A DNA stretch of 64,000 nucleotides from Diphasiastrum complanatum (Eukaryota > Streptophyta > Lycopodiopsida > Lycopodiales > Lycopodiaceae): contig CM055113.1 of assembly GCA_029204225.1 (NCBI GenBank), positions 28,125,873 to 28,189,872 of the forward strand, in the 5' to 3' direction. Below the pieces are notes generated by a model that saw only the letters and a list, made by a program, of their open reading frames with translations, was not told the origin of the DNA and did no database searches. This document shows positions 1 to 10,556 of this stretch, one piece after another (the first letter of the stretch is position 1; every line of letters begins with the position of its first letter). Both the position numbers and the translations under genes were made by a program.

Positions 1-470
1 GTGTGGCTATGTGGATGCGGATTGGGGAGGTGACTATGATGGTCCTAGATCCACCACAGGGTATGTATTCCAATTTTGTGGTAGGTCGCTTTTCCTGGTC
101 TAGTAAGAAACAAAGTACAATTGTTCTTTCCACTACAGAAGCAGAGTATAAGGCAATGTGTAGGTGCAGCATAGGAAGGTATATGGTTGAGACAAATCTT
201 AGAAGAAGTTGGCATGAAGCAGAAAAATCCCAGGACTTTACATAGCGACAGTCAGAGTGGCATTCAGCTAGCAAAGAATCCAGTGTTCCATGCGAGAACT
301 AAACACATGAGATTCAGTATCACTTTATACGTGAGAGGTTGCTAAGTCGTGAAATTCATGTTGTTCATTGTAGCACAGAAGAACAGCTAGTTGATATTTT
401 CACTAAGCCACTTGCTGGAGAAAAGTTTGATAAGTTTAGATCAAAGCTTTTTGTACTTAAAGTTTGTTGA
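1..470 (+). pseudogene. Copia-type pol 3' end (RNase H) remnant
   Basis: The end of a Ty1/Copia polyprotein, running in from outside the window. Visible are the STTGYVFQFCG stretch, SWSSKKQSTIVLSTTEAEYKA (RNase H core with its catalytic Glu), then in other frames SGIQLAKNP, TKHMRFS and QLVDIFTKPLAGEKF, the classic Copia C-terminal box. At least two frameshifts and several stops break it, so no RNase H could be made. It is followed directly by a purine tract and an LTR-like segment, so it is the 3' end of one plus-strand element. Family assignment is secure; the lineage within Copia is not. Confidence 0.85.
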
Positions 471-515
471 CTTTAAAGCTATGTATATGACTGTATAAAA
501 AGTAGACTCTACTTT

Positions 516-526
516 AAGGGAGAGAG
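516..526 (+). other. Polypurine tract of the Copia element
   Basis: AAGGGAGAGAG lies 45-50 bp after the pol stop and immediately before LTR-like sequence. This is the expected place for the plus-strand priming site of a Copia element. Confidence 0.6.
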
Positions 527-840
527 TTAGAATTAAAGTAGAATCATTGTGTTACTGTATTGTGATCAATTGATAAGGATCAGTTGGCCTCGCCACGAGG
601 CAAGTTGACGGGACACGTGTTCCTGCCAACGGCAACCTGGGTCATGCATGGGGTTGTCTGAGTGAACAACTATATGTACAGTGTAATTTCATTTTGAGAA
701 ATACAGTTGCTATGTGAGCTTGCTGTGGAGAGTGTTTTCTGTATGTGTTACTGTGTAACATGATCTGTGTTTCTGTGCAAAGCAAATTCTAAGTATTGGT
801 AGTATAGTTAGCTAATTTGCAAGCAATCTATCATCACTCA
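527..840 (+). repeat. Probable Copia 3' LTR
   Basis: Begins TTAGAATTAAAG just after the purine tract and may end near ATCATCACTCA. It is non-coding, of the usual Copia LTR size and position. The first base pair is not a clean TG and no partner LTR is inside the window, so both edges are approximate. Confidence 0.5.
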
Positions 841-1936
841 GATAAACAGAAAGAGACTATTCTTCGCTTTCTCCCATGTCCCTCTTTTCCTACGCTGTCC
901 TAACCTCTTCCTCGATGCAGAGCCCTCCCCTATTTCTCGCCCCCCCTCTGCCATTTCTTCACTGCCTTCTCGCGCCCCCGCACATTCTTCGCCCGTTCCC
1001 TAGCCTACAGCCTACGTACCCCATCCTATACCCTACCCCCCCCCCCTCTCTCTCTCCCCCCTCTACCTGCAACACCCCGCAAATATTCTCTCCAGCAGCC
1101 CTCTTCCGCAAATATTCCCTTTTTTGCAGCCCTCAATGCCTCTGAAATATTCTTTGAGAATCTTCTCTACAAATATTCTTCAAAATATTCCCTTCTTTCT
1201 CCTCTCCCATTCCTCGCTACCTCACCCTACTACCTACCCCTATCCCCTATTACTCTTCGATACCCCTCCCCCCTCTCTCTCTATATATATGGCGACCAGA
1301 GCTCTTGTGCCTCCTCCTTTGGAAATATTCTTTGAGAATATTCCACAGCATACTCCTGCCCTTTCTACTCCTCTGTGCCCAAAAAAAAATATTTGTCGTT
1401 TTTTTTTCCGGTTACTACAATCTTCTACGAGCACCCGAATGCACCATAGGAGCAGCCGTTTTAAAAGTTTACCGCAAAATTTTAAAATTTTCCACGATTT
1501 TTTCTATTCTTCTATGAGCACAAAAATGTTTCATGGATTTCAAAACTTTATAAAATTCAATTTTAATTTTCTTTACCCCCATTCTAAATTGTTTGTTTCA
1601 GCTCTTTCTAGTTCTTTAGAGTGTGAGCTCGGATTTCCATGGAGTAAAAGCTAAAAGTGATCTGAACGACAAGCCTAATATTGAAAAGTCATTGAAAATT
1701 TGCAATTATTATTTTTTCATTTTTCGTTTAAAAAAACAGGATTGTTTATGGTGGCAAATTAAACATTACTACCACTTCATCTCAATTTGTTACACTTTCC
1801 ATTCACAACCACTTTATTCTTCGAGGACTCGAAATTCTAAGTGGGTGGAGAAGAGCTTTTTACCAACTTGTAAAATACCATTCTGAACAAATTTCAGACG
1901 GTGAATTCATAGTCCACAAGTCTTCATTAGTCATTA
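841..1936. repeat. Pyrimidine-rich, GAATATTC-containing non-coding stretch
   Basis: From about 870 to 1400 the plus strand is strongly C/T-rich (runs of C, CTCTCT) and carries repeated AAATATTC / GAGAATATTCC motifs (about 1080, 1112, 1145, 1170, 1320). From 1400 to 1936 it becomes AT-rich. Long open frames here come from the base composition and look like no protein. It probably represents the leader/LTR of the element whose gag starts at 1937, but no LTR boundary was found. Confidence 0.45.
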
Positions 1937-3442
1937 ATGATGGATTACTATTACAGTAAAAACATTCAACTTCTATCTATTGATGAAATACAATCTGAAA
2001 TCATACGTTACAGCCTTGCATTTGACCAACAACCAAGTTCAATCAGCATTGATGATTGGTTAACTATATTAGAAGCCTATTTTCATCATCGCCATTATTT
2101 TGAAGAGGATAAAATCTATTCTGCTTCATAATGCTTTCAAGGACAAGTTCGAGCATGGTGGAACACTCAAGCACATCCAATCAGAAAGCTTTGGAGTAAA
2201 TTCAAAATTGCTTGCATTGATAGTTTTACAAAATTCTACTTGAAATCATTTGAATCGCTCAAGCACATCAATTCAATCAACAATTTTTGGCATTGGTTCC
2301 AAAGACAAAATCTGAATATATATAATATTTGTACTACTATGTAAATTCTCTTCAGACTCCTATTAGAAATGTGCTTCAACCAACTATTTCTAGATTCGTT
2401 TATGCAGACAATTTTATGGAGTTACACGATATGATGGATCGTGCACTTGCTCTTGAGCACAAGTATCTACACACCATATCAATGAATGGTGGAAGTCACT
2501 GCTCAACGGAATCCTTATTGTTACAACCAACGACTGTCTCAATACGTTAGTCCTACCTTTGATGGAAGCATTCACTCCATTAATGTAGACAATTGGCTAG
2601 AAGACTTGGAATATAACTTCTACTATATTGAAGGTATTGGTGACAGTGATATGGTTTTCTTTGCTTCATCAGGTTTCCAAGGACGTGTTCAGTCATGGTG
2701 GAACATCATTCAACACTTTTTTCATATGAATTGGTTTATTTGGTTTAATTTCAAAGCAGTTTAGAGACAAGTCTTCAATCGATCCGACTTCATCCAGTGG
2801 TGCTCTTTGAAACAGATAACTACAGTTGCTGAGTACACACGAATTTCAGTAGATGGTCCCATTATTTGATTATGGAGAAGTATATCTTGTACAATGCTAC
2901 ATGTATGGTCTACGATGACAATATCGAAGCATTGTAGAAAATTATCTACAAACTACTTCTCTCCAGCCTGGGTTTCGATTAAGGAAAACTATGGAATATG
3001 CTTTAAAGTATGAGCAACAAGAACAAAGGCTTGAGGTGGAAGCTAAAAGGAAAGAAGAACAATCCAAGTGGTTTGAGAAAATGGAGATGCAAATTCAGAA
3101 ATTGAGGGTGTACACTAAAGCATCAGTGGATCAACAACCGCATGTGCATGAAAGAGAAGAAACTTATGAAGATGAAGATGATCTCAGCAATGAGTCTGAT
3201 GAGCAAAGTGACAACGACAAAGTGGATGAGCGAAACAAGGACAATGAGTCAGATGAGCAAAGCAACAATGAAAGTCAAGTCCCAGATCCAGATACAGTTG
3301 CAGGCAACAAAAGTCCAATTCAAATACAAATCGAGTTACAACAACAGATGGTGAAAATCAAGATTCAGCCAAAAGTCAAGATTCAGATCAAGACGTGAAG
3401 ATAATTGAACATCCTTTTCAACCATCAAAGTCCGGACTCTAA
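1937..3442 (+). pseudogene. Retrotransposon gag-like pseudogene with duplicated capsid start
   Basis: A decayed gag of Ty3/gypsy type. The capsid signature appears twice: IDDWLTILEAYF with FQGQVRAWWN (about 2000-2170) and VDNWLEDLEYNF with FQGRVQSWWN (about 2580-2705). Both match the conserved W-x-x-x-L-E...G-x-x-x-x-WW pattern of the Retrotrans_gag family. A basic/acidic coiled tail follows (2991-3310, EQQEQRLEVEAKRKEEQ, then Glu/Asp/Ser/Asn-rich). The first copy carries a TAA in frame at 2129; frameshifts separate the copies and break the tail. ATG 1937 is the first plausible start. No protease or RT follows, so the element is a fragment. The family call is good, the exact boundaries are not. 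Confidence 0.65.
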
Positions 3443-4160
3443 TTTGGAGCTATAATGACCAAGTTATGGCCATTTTAGTTTTCATTTCAATTTTAGCTAG
3501 TTAAACTTTTTGTAGTCTATTTCTCCCCCTTTTTGGCTGTACTTTTGGCCAAATTTTATGACTATATTTCTATAGAATTGTAGATCTCACTCTTTGCTTG
3601 AATCTGAGCCAATTTGCAGCCAATTTGGTTGAAAATTGTGAGAGATATGACATTTCTTGTGAAGGAGGATTTTAGCTTTGGTAGAAATTTGGGAGAGAAG
3701 CACTTCAACTCTTCATTCTTGAAGTTTTGTTTCCTTGTAAATTTTTCTCAGTGTTTTCATTTCAAAGTTTTTGCAAATTCATTTTAAATTTTTTTTTTTT
3801 TTAAACCGACCAGCCTCCCTCAAAATTCGTAATGACTTGTGCTGAGGTGTCCTTTGTATTTTGGGACCACCTCCAAGAGCATAATGTCCATCCAATTTTC
3901 TCTCCTAGGAATCTATCATTCTCTCTCCTCTCTCCGGTGAAATTCACTTTCTCTCTTCTCTCTCCAGTGGAATGTGCATGTGCTATGTGGCATCCCGTCA
4001 TTGGCTATCCACATCCACATTCCATCACAAACGTAAAAAAATTTGAAAAAAAAAAACGACAAAAAACCGAAAAAAAAAAAAAAAAAAAAAACTGGTCCAC
4101 GTGTACGGCCGTACCATACGCGGCCAAAAAACGGAAAAAAAAAAAAAAAAAAAAAAAAAC
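3443..4160. other. Non-coding, with poly-T/poly-A runs
   Basis: No gene seen. Contains a T run near 3787-3802, the near-repeat CTCTCTCCTCTCTCCGGTG / CTCTCTTCTCTCTCCAGTG (about 3930-3970), and two A runs (about 4069-4090 and 4136-4160) each following a CG-containing ACCG/ACGG. A short palindromic TACGGCCGTA is at about 4103. Confidence 0.5.
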
Positions 4161-4164
4161 CTTC

Positions 4165-4585
4165 GCACAATGGCATTAAGTAGGGGAAGGCTGGGAGTGC
4201 CCTGGCCCTCCCAGCAAGGAAGGCCCTCATGCAGGGCCTTCCCCCCCCCCCCTCAGGAAGGCCTTCTCCACGCGACTTCTCCGCGCGAATTCTCCTTGCG
4301 AGTTTCTTCCCTCTCTGCGAATCCACCTCCCACGACTTCCTGGCGATTTCAGCTGCGAGTTCTTCACGAATCCACCCCATGAATCCTCCTTGCGAATTAT
4401 GCCCTCCCTTCATTGCGAATTCACTCCCTGGCACCTGCGACTTCTGACCTTGGCGACTTCTACACAAATCCTCTCTGGCGAATTTTCCACGAGTTACCAC
4501 GAATTCCGATTTTTGCCCCTCCCTTCCGCGAATACCCCCCTCCTGCCTTTCCCTCCCAGCAAAAACCCAGATTTGGAACCATTCT
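4165..4585. repeat. C-rich region with recurring GCGAATT motif
   Basis: A GC-rich island in AT-rich surroundings. GCGAATT, or one-base variants (GCGAATC, ACGAATT, GCGAATA), recurs roughly every 20-50 bp from about 4285 to 4530, separated by C/T-rich spacers. A run of C lies at about 4240-4252. No protein family is recognisable in any frame. A similar TTGCGAATTTTTCTTGCG is found at 12883-12900 before the gypsy accessory frame, so this may be a degenerate retroelement leader. Confidence 0.4.
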
Positions 4586-4589
4586 TTGC

Positions 4590-5075
4590 TCAGAAATCTG
4601 CTTGACGAAGAAACTCCTCGACCTCCCAGTCATTCAACTTCTTGCCCTGAAGGCCTGGCCCGTATCGGATGTTGTCAGCAACAGTACCATCAAAGAGAGT
4701 AGGAGTTTGGAAAAGCGTTCCAACACATCGTCGGACACTTATCACGTTCATCGTGGTTACATCTTTTCCATCAAGGAAAACTGAATCAGAGGGTGGCTCC
4801 CACAAACGATTCAATGCTTGTTGAACTGTTGATTTTCCACTGCCATTTGGACCGATGATCCCAACAACAGTCCCTTCAGTAACCTCAATTGAAACTCCTG
4901 ATAAGATTAATTCGCCTTCATCTATTTGCGATCTGGGAATTGCTACCCATTTTTTATTTTGGATCGTGAGGACTAGCAGCGGTTTTTTCTCGGAGATAGT
5001 TACTGAAGTAAGGACGTTCTGTTTGATCCGAAGGTGCTTATTTTTGGGATTTGAAAGAAATCTGCTGAAGCATTT
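4590..5075 (-). pseudogene. ABC transporter nucleotide-binding domain fragment, STAR1/ABCI17-like
   Basis: Minus-strand reading gives the first half of an ABC ATPase: the Walker A motif GPNGSGKST (about 4845-4870), then QALNRLWEPPSDSVFLDGKD, a Q-loop (LFQTPTLFDGT) and VADNIRYGPGLQGKKL. This spacing and wording match plant ABC transporter I family member 17 / STAR1, a soluble ATPase that pairs with a membrane partner (STAR2) in UDP-glucose export and aluminium tolerance. The frame ends soon after EEFLRQADF. The ABC signature (LSGGQ-type), Walker B and H-loop are absent from the flanking GC-rich sequence, and no start Met precedes the visible N-terminus. It is therefore a truncated gene copy or one exon stranded by rearrangement. 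Non-functional as it stands. Confidence 0.7.
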
Positions 5076-5099
5076 GTTTGTGAAGATTCAAGCATAATC

Positions 5100-5864
5100 G
5101 GTATACATTTGGATTTCAATAGCATAGACTTCAAGAAACTAAGTGCCATTCTTTTGATCATCTGAACCACCTTCCCTTTGATAGGACTTGTGTAGCTCTT
5201 TCAAGATCTTATTCATCCATCCGTACTACCCCATTTCAAACCAGAGCTTGCATAGTTCAAATTGGTCTTGAACTAGAGTTGGTCTGAGAGTTGTTTGGTA
5301 GAATTCTTGAAGTAACTCCAAGTTTTGGCTTAGCACTTCCAGACACAAAATCCAAAATGCTATTAATGCATTTTTCACTCTAGTTCCTTGTAACAACAGA
5401 CTTAATGTAGATGTAAAAACGAAAATTGTTCAGTTCACTGCGCCGAGTAAAATAATCATCATTTCGTCATCATTACTTATTATTATTATTATTATTGTTA
5501 TTTTAGGACCCCTTTGTTCAAAGTTATTCACATTTTAGGTTTTAATTCTTAGAATTGTTATTTTTTTTTCTCCGTTCGGTTTTCGATATAGTAAAAAACA
5601 AAAGTGATCATTATGTCAAGCTTGACAACATAGCCATGTATTAAAATCCAAAACCGATCCATGAAACGAAGTTGACATTTTGCCAAAAGCTACTAGTGTT
5701 TTCTAAATCTTGTAGGTTACATTCCTCGAGGACTCAAAATTTTGGGACGGTCGAGAATAACAAATTTGTTACTAGCAAATTTGTGATTTTACGAGTGAAA
5801 TTTGTAATTGTTTCAAATGCTTCCCACTTCATTCAGTTTTGTGGACCCATAACCCACAGACTAC
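5100..5864. other. Non-coding leader-like sequence
   Basis: No gene seen. Has a short (TTA)n run at about 5479-5500. At 5721-5743 it carries a motif nearly identical to one at 1816-1838; in both places a coding frame starts about 100-140 bp later. Confidence 0.4.
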
Positions 5865-6634
5865 TTGTCATTATACCATGGACACTCCGATTATGATGAT
5901 CAATGGGATGGAAATGATTATGAGTACGATAACCAAAGTGACGGGTATGATGATGGTGGTGATGATTGTCAACAAGATGAGGAGGAATGTGACAATGGTG
6001 GTGGTTGTCAACGGGATGATCAACAATGTGATGACATCGTTAATGACTATCAGTATCAAGACCAGAACGACGCTAATGATGAACAATATCATGACTACAA
6101 CGACACTTTTGAACTTGACCATTACTCTGAAAATTTCAACAATGATCAACAAAATGAAGAACAATACGAACCAGTCATTGAGGATTGCTCTGCTGATGAA
6201 GCAGTTGAACCATTCGATGGTCGGGATGAAATAGAGTTCAATTATGGTGATTATCAAGATCAAGATCAAGATCAATCCCAATTTATTACTGAAGAACAGT
6301 TTGAAGCGACAAGCGTCGATGAGCAACAACAGGTGCAATGTGGAACAAAAGATCACTACGAGCCAATGGACCACTTCTATGATCTTGATGAACTCAAAAG
6401 ACGACATTACCATGGTGCAGAACAAATTTCGATCATAATGAAGATGATAATATTGATTATGAGGCCTATGAAGATGCCTATGGAAGTGAAGAAATTGACG
6501 AAAATGAAGGATGTTCTCTCTATGCCACTACATGTATGATTGGTCCTTCTCTGATGGGTACATCATTTGCTGACACAAATGATTGTAAGGAGGGAAGAAA
6601 TATTACTGCTATGTCAATTTTGTGGGAAGTCTAA
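5865..6634 (+). pseudogene. Asp/Tyr/Gln/Asn-rich acidic protein frame, one frameshift
   Basis: Starting at the ATG-containing MDTP/MSLYHGH region, the plus strand encodes about 185 residues dominated by Asp, Glu, Gln, Asn and Tyr (for example DYDDQWDGNDYEYDNQSDGY and DYQDQDQDQSQF). A single frameshift near 6423 moves the acidic composition into the next frame (DHNEDDNIDYEAYEDAYG). That frame stops at TAA 6632-6634. The persistence of composition across the shift suggests a once-continuous ~255-residue low-complexity protein. No catalytic domain or zinc knuckle is visible. The position, between a gag-like pseudogene and a gypsy gag, suggests a retroelement-encoded product, but I do not recognise the family. 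The isoleucine-rich frame on the opposite strand is its shadow. Confidence 0.4.
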
Positions 6635-7479
6635 CGCCATCAACTCAACAACAGCGGGTTAGCACTCATGCAATGTCAAGTAATAATGTAAACCCTACTA
6701 TTAGTATAGTGACTGGTGGAACAGGGGAAATATTAGGTACACTTTTAACTGCCTAACAGGATAGTACCGAATAAATGAAACAAACAGGAAAACAATTACA
6801 AGAAAGGTCAGAGCAAAGATGGGAATAAATGTACAACAGCATGGTCGCTCGTTTTGACTCTATCTTGCAATCGGCTGGTATTTCACAATAGCCAATTGAT
6901 ATTCAAACTACTAATCCTGAATTGTGTACCACTGTTGATGTCTATGAAACAACGTTCCCTCTAATCCAAGGGCAAACTTCCAAGCCAAAGGACAGATATC
7001 GATCGAGATGTTTTGAGCAAACAAGATCATGAATTTTCTGATGAAGTTGATGCTTTTAAGGAAGAAAACAAGATTCTTAATATTGATCTATCTTCCACAG
7101 AGACAAATCAATATCCGCAAAGTACCAATGGACAAGTGGATGAAGACCAATTTGAGAATCTAGATTAAGTCTTGTCCGACAGTTGTAATGATTAGGACCA
7201 AGGTCAAAATGAGTTCGAAGAAGATTCATCTTTATAAGATCACAAAAAATCTTGATTTTTACCCTCGCTAGATTACAAAAATTGTATTTTCTTGTGTCAG
7301 AAACCTTCGCCCGGTTGTCCATAATTTTAGTGTCAGACCTTCCATCTGAGAAGTCAGCAAAGGTTATTTCCCAAGAAATTGCCAAAAAAGTATTCAGAGA
7401 GTTTTTGTCCCAAACTAGTATTGTTGAATCTTCGCCAAGACAACCTTCGCCTAGAGAACCTTCGCCAGTCCTATTTTAG
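6635..7479 (+). pseudogene. Stop-riddled retroelement coding remnant
   Basis: Short blocks read like protein (about 6780-6895: KQLQERSEQRWE, then MVARFDSILQSAGIS) but are cut by TAA/TAG codons, several at places where CAA/CAG would be natural. A later block at 7250-7479 ends SSPRQPSPREPSPVLF. I assign it to no family; it lies directly upstream of a gypsy gag. Confidence 0.35.
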
Positions 7480-7718
7480 TTTTTGATTTTTCCGATCAAG
7501 TCTCTGTCAAAATTTGGATCAAATCTGATATATTCTGAATTAGACTCTAAGAGATTTATCATTTTTGAGAAGTATCGATTGATCGAATTTTGGGTAGTTT
7601 TCCATCATATAGAATCAGATTCTTGAAAAGTTGAATAGAGCTAGCAGATATAATCTAAGATAGTTTTTTGGAAAAATCTATATCCAATCGCATTATCGAT
7701 TTGATCTAAGTTTGTAAG

Positions 7719-8746
7719 ATGGTTGCCCCTGGAGCTGCTCTTGGAGGTGCTCCACAAGAGATCAAATCCAATTATTGTTAGAAGAGCACCCCGATTGGAT
7801 CTACCCAAATATAATGGATTAACAGATCCAGTTAGATTTCTTCAGATCTATGCTGAATCCTGTGAGGTCTATGGTGAGATCTATCCTCAAGATAAACTTA
7901 AGATGTTTCTTATGGCCTTAATAGGTGCAGCACAAGATTGGTACTATAACCAAGATGAAACTGAGCGTACAGATTGGGAGGTTGTTAAACGAGCCCTTAT
8001 CACACGGTTCAAACCGCGGAAGTTTATGGAAGACCCTTTCCTACTTTTAAGTAAAATTAAAATGGGAAAGCGAGAAATGGTTTGAGATTACATGGAAAGG
8101 GTGAAACATCTTAGATCTGAATGTGAGCTTGAGCTGATTAAGTGCACTCTTGATGGTGGTCACCAGAGCACAAAAGCAAAAAGAACCAGTGGTGGATTCA
8201 GTACCTGCTGATTCTATACCATTGAACGATACACCAACAACATTGGAAGTCTATCCAAATCTTAATGCTGAAAAACGAAGATATCAGGATATGAGACAAT
8301 GGATTAAACATCTGCAAGAAGAAGAGAAACTTGAAGCTACTAAAGTAACAACTGAAGTTCGGTCTTCACCATTGCAGCCTCCAAGAAATTTACGTACGGA
8401 TATGAATGATCAATTACATTATCACGAAGAACCCTTCAAGATGACTGAACCTGAAGCACCGCATATAAAATTACTTATGAATATTTTGTCTAGCAAGATC
8501 AATATTTCATTGGGAGAGTTCCTAAAGTTGGTGCCAAAACCAAAAGAAGTCTTAGCGCAAAAGTTAGCTCAAGAAGAATCAAAAGACCACCAGGAGCCTC
8601 TTTTTTGGGCTGGATTTGAAGAATCTAACGATGTACTCCATGTTGGAGCCGCTTGGGAAAGTGAACAAAAGAATATCACTATGCCGATACAACATAGACA
8701 ATTTTCTAAAGAAACAGCCGTGATAAATGAAAAACAAATAAAATGA
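7719..8746 (+). pseudogene. Ty3/gypsy gag
   Basis: The ATG at 7719 opens MVAPGAALGGAPQE. A frameshift then leads into the capsid: LPKYNGLTDPVRFLQIYAE, then FLMALIGAAQDWYYNQ and ALITRFKPRKF, the Retrotrans_gag pattern. A TGA (about 8083) interrupts REMV-DYMERVKHL, probably an Arg codon changed by one base. A second open stretch (8150-8746) begins with VVTRAQKQK, a motif common between gag and protease in plant gypsy elements, and is Glu/Lys-rich without a recognisable zinc knuckle. Frame changes and stops make it non-functional. It ends 24 bp before the end of the pol segment that reads from the other strand. Confidence 0.75.
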
Positions 8747-8769
8747 AAAATATATTGAGATCAGGCTTG

Positions 8770-9860
8770 CTAAACTGGTGGAGCAGGCTGGCGAAACTTG
8801 CGTAATCGGCTGTCATTAATCGGAGTATCAAATTGTTTTCCATCCAAGTGCTCAAGAATCATTGTGCCATAGTTCAGGATTTCCTTCACTTTATATGGGC
8901 CTTCCCCAGTAAACTTAAATTTACCTTTGATCAGCTTGGTTTTGTACATCAATGCAAGATCTTCTGCTTCCAAATCTTTCTTGTGCAATCGACGATCGTG
9001 CCATGCCTTGCGGCGGGCTTTCTCTGCTGTTAAGGCATGAACTGCCATCAATCGGGTTTCACATAATTTGTGCAACGCTTCATGACGAAGTTGTAAAGAC
9101 TGATCATCATTTAATCATTCCATTGTTGCTATGCGTAAAGATGGGATTAAAAACTCAATTGGCATACCAGCATCTTGACCATAAGCCAGTTGAAAAGGTG
9201 TTTGATTTGTACTATTTTTGTAAGCGGTTTTGAATGCCCATCATGCTGCATACAGTTTATGTTCCCAATCAGAGCGACTCGCTTCAACTGTCTTTGTAAT
9301 AATGGTGCAGAGAATCTTATTGAAAGATTCAGCTTGGCCATTCCCTCTGGGATAATAGGGAGTACTAAATCTGTGTGTAACAAAAAAATCTTCCAATAAA
9401 CACTTTATTGTTTGATTAACAAAGTGTGTACCCCAATCATTGACAATTTCGATCGGACATCCAAATCTGATTATAATATTTTCATATAAAAACTTGGCCG
9501 TAGATTTCGCATCAGCCACTTTGACAGCTTTGGCTTCAACCCACTTGGTCATATAATCAGTTGCGACGATAATGTAGTGGGCCGGAGACCCTTGAGCAGC
9601 GGGATGAATAGGACCAACATAATCCAGTCCCCATTTTTCAAACGGTGCTTGCGATAAAACGGTAAGGCTTCATAATTCTGTCGAGTAGGCCGTCATGCTC
9701 GCTGGCAGACATCACATGTCTGAATAAAATTTTATGTGTCCTTATGAAGCGTAGGCCACCAACAACCCAATTGCAAAAGTTTGTGAACAATAATATTTGT
9801 AGAGAAGTGTCCTCCACCCATGCCATCATGTGAAAACATGATTAGATCTGGTACTTCATG
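8770..9860 (-). pseudogene. Ty3/gypsy integrase
   Basis: Three integrase parts in order on the minus strand. First, an H2C2 zinc-binding segment (about 9825-9690: GGHFSTNIIVHKL...CDVCQR). Second, the catalytic core: ATDYMTKWVEAKA with the first Asp, IVNDWGTHFVN with the second Asp, and NGQAESFNK with the Glu. Third, a C-terminal part (9075-8770) with GPYKVKEI and the ending RLRKFRQPAPPV. Several stops and frameshifts separate these blocks (for example after HKLYAA). The DDE residues are all still readable but not in one frame. No chromodomain is seen after the C-terminal part. Confidence 0.85.
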
Positions 9861-9953
9861 CGGTAAAACACATCTTTGTACGACGATACAATTGTCCTGC
9901 AATTAATTGATAAGGTTGAGCCTTATGAATCAATTGTCTTTTCTGTACTTTTG

Positions 9954-10550
9954 TCAAAGTCCTAGCATCATGTACTCAACAATATCTGCCGCCCACTCAG
10001 GTACTGCTTCAACATAGAACAACGCAGCATCTGGCAGTTCATCATCCACTTCAGTATTAACTGGTGCGGATTCAATTCGCAAAACGTGATCGGCTAGATA
10101 ATGTTGCTTCCCCTTTTTGACCACAATTCGAAAGTCAAATTCAGTCAATAATAATAATAATCTTGCAATACGTTTAGTATTACACATCTTATTTACCAAG
10201 TAAAGTAACGGTTGATGATCCGTATAAAATGCAAAGTGCGTTTCCATGAGGTACTGACAAAATTTCTGAACAAAAAAAATCATGGCTAGCGCTTCACGTT
10301 CTGTTGTTGAATAATTCTTCTTTGGATCTGTAAGTTGTCTGCTTGCAAATCGTATAGGATAATCTTTCTTATAGTCACCTGGCTGCATCAAAACTGATCC
10401 AATGGCGTATTTTGAGGCATCTATATGAACATGAAACTCTAATGTCCAATCTGGAGAACGCAGTATTGGTGTTGAAGATAATGTTTTTTTTAACTTTTCA
10501 AAGGTTTCTAACGCCTCTATTGTCCAAATAGGAACAATAGTTAATTTGTA
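9954..10550 (-). pseudogene. Ty3/gypsy RNase H
   Basis: The minus strand reads YPIRFASRQLTDPKKNYSTT, EREALAMIF and FYTDHQPLLYLVNK, the RNase HI-like domain that follows RT in gypsy pol. The upstream block (10430-10520) gives the RT thumb/connection (HVHIDASKYAIGSV-like sequence on the minus strand). The spacing to RT on one side and integrase on the other is normal. Confidence 0.8.
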
Positions 10551-10556
10551 TATAGG

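Noticed and set aside
876-1654. Open frames on both strands rich in Pro/Ser/Leu/Phe
   Set aside because: They follow the C/T-rich composition of the DNA; no domain, and they overlap in several frames at once.
4060-4165. Poly-A tracts as tails of a SINE or retrocopy
   Set aside because: Two A runs close together with ACCG/ACGG between them and no recognisable body or target duplication.
3916-4500. 194-codon minus-strand frame with runs of Phe
   Set aside because: The Phe runs are just translated poly-A tracts; the rest is GC-rich repeat. No homology recognised.
5871-6425. 184-codon Ile/Val-rich minus-strand frame that looks like a membrane protein
   Set aside because: It is the antisense of the Asp/Asn-rich plus frame (GAT/AAT read backwards gives ATC/ATT).
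7723-7800. Start of gag at 7723
   Set aside because: The codon there is TTG; the plausible ATG is at 7719 in another frame, followed by a frameshift.
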